This document shows positions 62,828 to 64,000 of a DNA stretch of 64,000 bases, piece after piece; the stretch's first letter is position 1, and each line of letters begins with the position of its first letter. The notes under the pieces are model-generated. The model saw only the letters and a program-made list of their open reading frames with translations, made no database searches and had not been told where the DNA came from. The translations under genes and the position numbers were made by a program. The DNA is from Macrocystis pyrifera (taxonomy: Eukaryota; Sar; Phaeophyceae; Laminariales; Laminariaceae), in the NCBI GenBank assembly GCA_031763025.1, contig JASSKH010000014.1, forward strand, positions 12,161,201 to 12,225,200, written 5' to 3'.

Positions 62828-63785
62828 ACCCCCCCCCCCCCCCCCTCCCCCCCCCTCCCTCCGATCTACGCCAGCAGTTAGTTCGTCTAACGAGACCATT
62901 TTCTTCACTATATCTGTATCATATGAGGCGGAGGGTTTCACACGTCAGACAGACAAATCGACTCCTGTTCCATGATCTAGCTCGTCCCGGGCAGAGAGAT
63001 CATCTACTCCTGGTCTGTGTGATCTGTATGATCTGTATGATCTGTGCGATCTGTGCGATCTGTATGATCTGTATGATCTGTATGATCTGTATGATCTGTA
63101 TGATCTGTATTTGATCTGTATGATCTGTATGATGTAGCTCATGTTACCGGGTGGGAGTCATACAATCTGCATAATCTACAGCACTTATGTCCTGGGTCGG
63201 ATCTGCACTTGTACCTATCCTGCGCAGCTTCTCAGAACTACAGGTTTGGATGTACCTGGTACATGATCTACAGATGACCTATGATGATCATGATCTGCTT
63301 CGACGTGCGGAGAGTTTTGTTCCTGTTGCCGTCAACAACCCCTGCCGTGCTTCCGTTCCTCTCGCGGGTACACAGCTTCTTCGGGAACCAAGCGACGATC
63401 GCGTAAAGCGCAAGCGCACTCCGCCCGAACGCACTCTGCAGCTCGCGTCCGAGGATGTCGGTAAAGCTCTCGCACGCTCCTGAAGCATTCTCGTGTCATA
63501 CAGGCTATCGAGTTGGGGCGCTTGCACATATTGGCGGAAAAACTATCAAGGGGGACGGATGTAACGACTTCTTCTACTCTATACCCCGATCGCCACCCTC
63601 CGATGATATTGTCTATTCCCGTACCCCGCGCCTGACCGCCCCCCCCCCCCCCCCCCCCCCCCGCCGCCGCGCGCGCAAAAACGCCGCCATTCTTATACTG
63701 TTGTGCCCAGGTGGCCCTTGCCGAGGGGGAGGGCAGGTGGCACAACCAGCTGACGGATGCCAGGGTAGAGGCCGGGCGGTACCGG
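32022..63785 (+). CDS. CEP164: CEP164-like centriolar appendage protein (3' end outside window)
   Basis: Exons: 32022-32183, 34776-34906, 35820-36251, 36305-37384, 37635-37930, 38593-40030, 40640-40765, 41296-41358, 41793-41909, 42709-42801, 44715-44765, 46975-47051, 48865-48942, 49962-50073, 52914-53047, 55196-55309, 56843-56954, 58083-58157, 60108-60275, 63711-63785 and beyond. CEP164 is a distal-appendage protein of the mother centriole/basal body that docks it to the membrane and recruits TTBK2 through its N-terminal WW region. The match is that N-terminus: acidic leader, GIDPELDP..IWIAEE, then P.GW, VYYYHEATGESTWDHP and LDEFYR, the layout of animal CEP164. It is followed by a basic linker and a very long coiled coil, as in the family. 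About 1,645 residues are encoded here; human CEP164 has 1,460. Except at exon 3, every junction I checked keeps phase. Confidence 0.72.
32184..34775 (+). other. Intron 1, 2.6 kb, with a TIR element
   Basis: Carries the inverted-repeat element at 33754-34005 and mixed A/T-rich sequence. No exon is seen. Acceptor is CGCCAG. Confidence 0.6.
33754..34005. mobile_element. TIR element family 5 (GCGTTCTACGATAGAGG ends)
   Basis: Left end GCGTTCTGCGATAGAGGT and right end ACCTCCATCGTAGAACGC are inverse. The interior (AAAATCGTCGGAATGTCAATC, CATCGGGATGCGATTTGATT, GGAGCTCCTTAAGG) is found inverted at 61800-62047. It is non-coding. Confidence 0.65.
34776..34906 (+). CDS. CEP164: CEP164-like exon 2: WW domain
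   Basis: Starts ALNADVPEGWVTGEGEGEY and ends STWDHPLDEFY plus two bases of Arg. It has the two signature tryptophans of a WW domain (PEGW and STW), an aromatic YYY strand between them, and the proline after the second W. The DHP.DE.YR end is typical of the CEP164 type. Acceptor GCCAG at 34775, donor CAG|GTACAT at 34907, phase 0 to 2. Confidence 0.88.
34907..35819 (+). other. Intron 2, ending in a CCCT tract
   Basis: About 900 bp. The last 120 bp before the acceptor (35697-35817) are almost pure (CCCT)n, forming an extreme polypyrimidine tract next to GCCTGCCAG. Nothing else is recognised. Confidence 0.7.
35697..35817 (+). repeat. (CCCT)n microsatellite serving as polypyrimidine tract
   Basis: CTCCCT/CCCT units for about 120 bp, ending in CTGCCTGCCTGCCTGCCAG, the acceptor of exon 3. 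Confidence 0.9.
35820..36251 (+). CDS. CEP164: CEP164-like exon 3: basic linker, frame break
   Basis: Following exon 2 in phase gives RRKFRKKKAKDADRKRHGKN, very Lys/Arg-rich like the segment after the WW domain in CEP164. It then meets TAA at 35884, with no GT donor before it. Adding one A to the A6 run at 35871-35876 moves it into the frame that stays open to 36302 (KKPTLRNASPRATR..., then RRRPEPTEEARADGG and Ser/Arg-rich sequence). A homopolymer error is the simplest reading. Alternatives are an unseen exon that changes phase, or a broken allele. The right border (CGTG|GTGAGA at 36252) is tentative. Confidence 0.6.
36252..36304 (+). other. Possible 53-bp mini-intron
   Basis: GTGAGA at 36252 and AAAG ending at 36304 connect the frame used in exon 3 to that of exon 4 in phase 0. 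It is very short compared with the other introns. A one-base error between 36221 and 36302 would do the same job. Confidence 0.35.
36305..37384 (+). CDS. CEP164: CEP164-like exon 4: Ser/Arg/Asp-rich linker
   Basis: 360 codons, phase 0 to 0. Charged, disordered sequence rich in Ser, Arg, Lys and Asp (RRADRDKDKKSSRIDEGKHS, GDDSKRKNKSLPKE, RQRNRSSSIGSSSKRP). Donor CAG|GTACGC at 37385. A second, better-looking in-frame donor AGG|GTAAGC lies at 37160, so the last 225 bp may be an optional segment. Confidence 0.7.
37635..37930 (+). CDS. CEP164: CEP164-like exon 5: acidic then mixed linker
   Basis: Acceptor CTGTAG at 37634 and donor CG|GTAAGC at 37931. Starts EVDFEEELRDMDDEDDDDDP, then Ser/Lys-rich sequence with AKAVPTAKFVPKDEASK, ending GDDDLDAQL plus two bases of Arg. 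It is preceded by a long poly-C run in the intron (about 37578-37604). Confidence 0.75.
37931..38592 (+). other. Intron 5
   Basis: About 660 bp. It has three loosely similar CCTTCGAGGCCTT/AAGGCCGGAAAGG-type segments between 38270 and 38500 and a short poly-C near the acceptor CCCTCAG. No exon is seen. Confidence 0.5.
38593..40030 (+). CDS. CEP164: CEP164-like exon 6: long disordered, RD-repeat linker
   Basis: Acceptor CCCTCAG at 38592, donor AAG|GTGAGG at 40031, phase 2 to 0. It starts ENLDRHHGQDEGGTYRG. The middle is Gly/Ser/Arg-rich. From about 39480 to 39850 it becomes an Arg-Asp/Arg-Ser repeat (RDRSRDDYRGRDSDRD, HRDRDRDHRGG). The last 20 residues turn helical and charged (RLEEQQRQELAARARELEEK), marking the start of the coiled coil. 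The RD part is encoded by a GGG/CAGAGACAG minisatellite. Confidence 0.8.
40031..40639 (+). other. Intron 6
   Basis: About 610 bp, with an A run at about 40349-40360. Nothing else is recognised. Acceptor GTTGCAG. Confidence 0.5.
40640..40765 (+). CDS. CEP164: CEP164-like exon 7: coiled coil
   Basis: 42 codons, phase 0 to 0, acceptor GTTGCAG and donor GAG|GTGGGT. AMKLELALALGKSREDN...ETAIRKQHARALEE is helical, with heptad-like Leu/Ile spacing. Confidence 0.72.
41296..41358 (+). CDS. CEP164: CEP164-like exon 8: coiled coil
   Basis: 21 codons (EGARTADAEKRLSMAAFKAT then Q), acceptor GTGCAG and donor CAG|GTGAAA, phase 0 to 0. Confidence 0.68.
41793..41909 (+). CDS. CEP164: CEP164-like exon 9: coiled coil
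   Basis: 39 codons, acceptor GATGTAG and donor CAG|GTACGG. TEKALRQELKVVQEKCQVAE and QALAQNQKQ are strongly heptad-like, with one Cys. Confidence 0.72.
42363..42447. mobile_element. MITE family 2, copy 4 (diverged)
   Basis: CACCACTCCAGACGGAAACG to TATTTCCGAACGCGGTGG, in the intron between exons 9 and 10. Confidence 0.6.
42709..42801 (+). CDS. CEP164: CEP164-like exon 10: coiled coil
   Basis: 31 codons, acceptor ACATCAG and donor CAG|GTGAGA. Acidic start EEEKKNSAGEESDS, then LRAVLATKESEIESQ. Confidence 0.7.
43024..43094 (+). other. tRNA-like segment, possible SINE head
   Basis: An A-box-like TGGCTTGGTAGG (43030-43041) and a B-box GGTTCGAGTCTC (43074-43085) lie at tRNA spacing. The T arm folds perfectly (GTGGG-TTCGAGT-CTCAC). 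The acceptor arms TCCCCGG and CGAGTGG pair poorly, so it is not a working tRNA. It may be the head of a tRNA-derived SINE. Confidence 0.35.
43510..43623. mobile_element. MITE family 1, copy f
   Basis: Reverse orientation. TATTACGGGGGACTATAGTT arm, CCTACGGTACACACAATAAC centre, right arm with an ACTATT duplication before ACTATGGCCCTCCGT. Confidence 0.82.
43795..44220 (+). repeat. AATAGCCTACTGTG... degenerate repeat field
   Basis: CCAATAGCCTACTGT and GCCACGCAATAGCCTACTGT-type units with TCACTCCCAATAG spacers recur at least eight times, along with CATCGGTCACGCA words. Confidence 0.7.
44401..44509. mobile_element. MITE family 1, copy g (best-preserved copy)
   Basis: TATTACGGGGGACCATAGTA on the left and CTATGGTCCCCCGTAATA on the right, with TA at both ends. 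The centre is AAATATTGTTCGTAAAAATA. A good reference copy. Confidence 0.9.
44715..44765 (+). CDS. CEP164: CEP164-like exon 11: coiled coil
   Basis: 17 codons (GKALAELQGRYAETATK), acceptor TCTCAG and donor AAG|GTGGGA. Although short, it is helical and keeps phase 0 between its neighbours. Confidence 0.65.
45014..45123. mobile_element. MITE family 1, copy h
   Basis: Reverse orientation. TATTACGGGAGACCATAG...AGGACCTACGG to ATTTACTATGGTCCCCCGTA. Confidence 0.85.
45156..45262. mobile_element. MITE family 1, copy i (TTAAC subtype)
   Basis: Left arm TATTACGGGATTCTATAGTT then AACAGG; right arm TGTTAACTATGGACCCCCGT. The GTTAAC subtype is present in both arms. Confidence 0.85.
45733..45960 (+). repeat. 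GATC-rich dispersed repeat (family E)
   Basis: ACAGATCATGATCTAGATCATC, then GTTCCTCGCCTGCCATTGTC and GATCCAGCCCAGGACA. Related to 3265-3372, 62940-63300 and 63866-64000. Confidence 0.65.
46975..47051 (+). CDS. CEP164: CEP164-like exon 12: coiled coil
   Basis: Acceptor ATCCCAG, donor CAG|GTGAAG, phase 0 to 2. SREVHGARELAENLRLEAAE is heptad-like. Confidence 0.7.
47080..47340 (+). repeat. Dispersed repeat D, copy 6
   Basis: Has GCTGCCATCCATGTTCAAG, CCTTCACGCGACTCGCC and TGCCTGCTTGGTCGGTG, ending GACGAGTACACCCCCCC. It lies in an intron of the CEP164-like gene. Confidence 0.75.
47341..48864 (+). other. Rest of intron 12
   Basis: About 1.5 kb of A-run-rich and mixed sequence. No exon or known repeat, apart from one GTACCTGG-type motif at 47529. 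Confidence 0.5.
48865..48942 (+). CDS. CEP164: CEP164-like exon 13: coiled coil
   Basis: Acceptor GTACAG at 48864, donor CAG|GTAAAG at 48943, phase 2 to 2. SRASTMEAALAQAARETSAL then NGALS. Confidence 0.68.
48953..49240. mobile_element. TIR element family 5, related copy
   Basis: Starts GCATGCGTTCTACGATAGAGG and shares GGGGACAAGCATACGAATACG and GGACGCCGTGGTGGCTCAT with 61205-61627. The right end (ACCTCTATGGTAAAACG) is a weak inverse of the left. Confidence 0.5.
49640..49710 (+). repeat. 15-bp tandem repeat GCAGGACGGAAAATC
   Basis: About four units (GCAGGACGGAAACTC, GCAGGACGGAAAATC, GCACGACGGAAAATC, GCAGGACGGAAAACC), flanked by CCGCGTGGGARCTGAA duplicates. Confidence 0.8.
49757..49864. mobile_element. 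MITE family 1, copy j (TTAAC subtype)
   Basis: TATTACGGGGGTCCATAGTT on the left and the matching ATTAACTATGGACCCCCC on the right. Both arms carry the same changes from the common type. Confidence 0.88.
49962..50073 (+). CDS. CEP164: CEP164-like exon 14: coiled coil
   Basis: Acceptor CACCAG at 49961, donor GAG|GTCAGC, phase 2 to 0. ANEEATRRKDEAGKAAEETH then RLRVQLQLARDSSTNAE, strongly helical. Confidence 0.72.
50074..52913 (+). other. Intron 14, 2.8 kb
   Basis: Contains dispersed repeat D copy 7 at 51040-51160 and poly-G runs near 51041-51060, 51188-51205 and 51625. No exon is seen, though a short in-phase one could be missed. Confidence 0.55.
51040..51160 (-). repeat. Dispersed repeat D, copy 7 (truncated), poly-G head
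   Basis: G run, then GGATGTACTCGACATCGTGC, ATGGCCGTAGTCGTATGACC and GGAGCATGTCGGGTTTTCA. It stops where the other copies continue. Confidence 0.75.
52914..53047 (+). CDS. CEP164: CEP164-like exon 15: coiled coil
   Basis: Acceptor GGTAAG at 52913 (weak pyrimidine tract), donor AAG|GTAAAT. ERLLREKASFESVTEGLRAR, then AAALESANASIEREMRNGQQ, phase 0 to 2. Confidence 0.68.
53520..53840 (+). repeat. Dispersed repeat D, copy 8, with two poly-C tracts
   Basis: Two head segments (ACGGCCATGCACGAAATTGAGCACA and ACGGCCATTCATGATAATGAG), each followed by a C run, then a full body from CCTTCATGCAACTCGCCC to CATGATACTGGGTACACTCG. Confidence 0.75.
54390..54498. mobile_element. MITE family 1, copy k (TTAAC subtype)
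   Basis: Reverse orientation. TATTACGGGGGTCCATAGTT and the inverse CATTAACTATGGACCCCCGT, with TA at both ends. Confidence 0.9.
55196..55309 (+). CDS. CEP164: CEP164-like exon 16: coiled coil
   Basis: Acceptor CGGCTAG, donor GC|GTGAGT, phase 2 to 2. LREAERERDGALYEARRSAE then LAASAEAWRQKEIFRAD. Confidence 0.72.
55310..56842 (+). other. Intron 16, with repeat D
   Basis: About 1.5 kb. Dispersed repeat D copy 9 lies at 56540-56775, just before the exon 17 acceptor. The rest is mixed sequence. Confidence 0.55.
56540..56775 (+). repeat. Dispersed repeat D, copy 9
   Basis: From TTTGTCATCCATATGCAAAAAAG through CCTCCATGCGACTCGCCGAAC to GCATGACAATGAGTACACCC and a C run. Confidence 0.75.
56843..56954 (+). 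CDS. CEP164: CEP164-like exon 17: coiled coil
   Basis: Acceptor ATGCAG, donor AAC|GTGAGG, phase 2 to 0. AEAKAVAVSAEVAELRSEAA then RLQTGADRTVAPHLKRN. Confidence 0.7.
57298..57413. mobile_element. MITE family 1, copy l
   Basis: TATTACGGAGGACCAATCTA to TTTACTATGTTCCCTCGTAATA. The centre has gained ATACCAGGTAGG. Confidence 0.82.
57562..57644. mobile_element. MITE family 2, copy 5
   Basis: TACCACTCTGACCCGAAATA to TATTTTGGTTCGGAGTGGTA, inside a TATATA-rich flank. Located in the intron between exons 17 and 18. Confidence 0.7.
58083..58157 (+). CDS. CEP164: CEP164-like exon 18: coiled coil
   Basis: 25 codons, acceptor TGTCACAG preceded by a long T tract, donor AAG|GTGACT. AELEGQLEDARRRVAGLTAE then ADRLK: near-perfect heptads. 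Confidence 0.78.
58450..58620 (-). repeat. Dispersed repeat D, copy 10 (rearranged), poly-G heads
   Basis: G runs followed by GGTACTCGATTTCATGCATGGCC and then by GTATTCATTCGTTGCTTGCC: two heads without a full body. Confidence 0.65.
59651..59693 (+). repeat. (GCA)n triplet repeat
   Basis: About 14 GCA units in an intron of the CEP164-like gene. Opposite in strand sense to the CTG repeats at 10340, 20262 and 26582. Confidence 0.92.
60108..60275 (+). CDS. CEP164: CEP164-like exon 19: coiled coil with a conserved-looking LPWIAEKA motif
   Basis: 56 codons, acceptor TCTGCAG, donor CAG|GTGGTT. AAHLAEMAGLKNEVSEK, then LPWIAEKASAAASSEWRKR and EEETEAVRAERDRRVGELQ. The LPW break in the helix and the following A-rich, SEWRKR turn look less generic than the other exons. 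Confidence 0.78.
61205..62047. mobile_element. Two family 5 relatives side by side
   Basis: 61205-61627 matches 48953-49235 and ends AGCGTAGAACGCCTCT. 61800-62047 is the inverse of the interior of 33754-34005 and ends ATCGTGGAAAACG. Confidence 0.55.
62770..62862 (+). repeat. Long poly-C tract with scattered A/T
   Basis: 58 uninterrupted Cs followed by more C broken by single A and T bases, the second longest homopolymer region in the window. Confidence 0.93.
63010..63135 (+). repeat. (GATCTGTAT)n tandem repeat
   Basis: About 13 nine-base units, with GTGC variants at units 4-5. It sits within a family E GATC-rich repeat (62940-63300). Confidence 0.92.
63711..63785 (+). CDS. CEP164: CEP164-like exon 20 (last seen)
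   Basis: 25 codons, acceptor GCCCAG at 63710, donor CGG|GTAAGC. VALAEGEGRWHNQLTDARVE then AGRYR. The coiled coil continues beyond the window. Confidence 0.72.
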
Positions 63786-63865
63786 GTAAGCGCTGCGATG
63801 GGCGCGAGCAACACCCTTATTTCACCTTCAGCCTTCCTTTAACCGTTAAACACCTCGGACACAGA

Positions 63866-64000
63866 TCATGATCTATCTACGCACAGATCAGATAGATGAT
63901 GTAGTTCCTCGCTTGCCGTTGTGAGAGATTGTACAAAATCTGCCTTATAGGGCAGATCCCAACCCAGCGGACACGGGCTAGATCATGCAGCAGAATATAC
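63866..64000 (+). repeat. GATC-rich dispersed repeat (family E), cut by window edge
   Basis: ACAGATCATGATCTATC, GTTCCTCGCTTGCCGTTGTG and GATCCCAACCCAGCGGACA, in the same order as at 45733 and 3265. Confidence 0.65.

Larger units (their letters stand above)
60276..63710 (+). other. Intron 19, 3.4 kb, repeat-filled
   Basis: Poly-G at about 60446-60489, (CCCT)n at about 60861-60890, TIR family 5 relatives at 61205-61627 and 61800-62047, long poly-C at 62770-62860, and the GATCTGTAT satellite at 63010-63135. No exon is seen. Confidence 0.65.

Overview
The window is nuclear DNA from a eukaryote with large introns. The signs are long genes split into many small in-phase exons with GT/GC...AG borders, long CTG/CAG and poly-C/poly-G tracts, and many short inverted-repeat transposons in the introns. 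This texture, together with a basal-body protein, suggests a flagellate-forming stramenopile, and a brown alga such as Ectocarpus is my best guess. That placement is inference; no rRNA, organelle or marker gene fixes it. No bacterial operon, CRISPR array or recognisable viral gene was seen.

Region 1 (1-12354, + strand) holds the 3' part of one large gene. I joined six exons by phase (to 148, 690-842, 1693-2543, 3552-5413, 7393-7575, 10936-12354). The product is mostly Gly/Ala/Ser/Arg-rich and disordered. It contains one clear SAM domain, split between two exons by a 3.4-kb intron with a GC donor, and then a disordered tail with polyglutamine. A run of ten Gs in the fourth exon puts the two halves of that exon in different frames by exactly one base.

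Region 2 (12355-about 30500) is a repeat-rich intergenic stretch of about 18 kb. It contains a 287-bp almost pure poly-G tract, several MITE families, GACCCG minisatellites inside a 1.2-kb inverted-repeat element, and a Harbinger/Tourist-like element with a second one inserted into its right terminal repeat.

Region 3 (about 30540-31411, - strand) may hold a small spliced gene that starts 610 bp from, and divergent to, the next gene. It is supported only by protein-like reading frames and splice phase.

Region 4 (32022 to beyond 64000, + strand) is the best-supported gene, a CEP164-type centriolar distal-appendage protein. Exons 1 and 2 encode an acidic N-terminus, a GIDP...WIAEE segment and a WW domain ending WDHPLDEFYR. 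Exons 3-6 encode a long basic/acidic Ser-Arg-Asp-Gly-rich linker. Exons 7-20 are short, mostly phase-compatible exons encoding a long coiled coil. The gene runs off the right edge. Its introns carry at least seven copies of one about 110-bp MITE, four copies or fragments of a dispersed repeat tied to poly-C/G tracts, and GATCTGTAT satellites. The exon joins were worked out by hand from phase and splice sites, so transcript evidence is needed to confirm each border.
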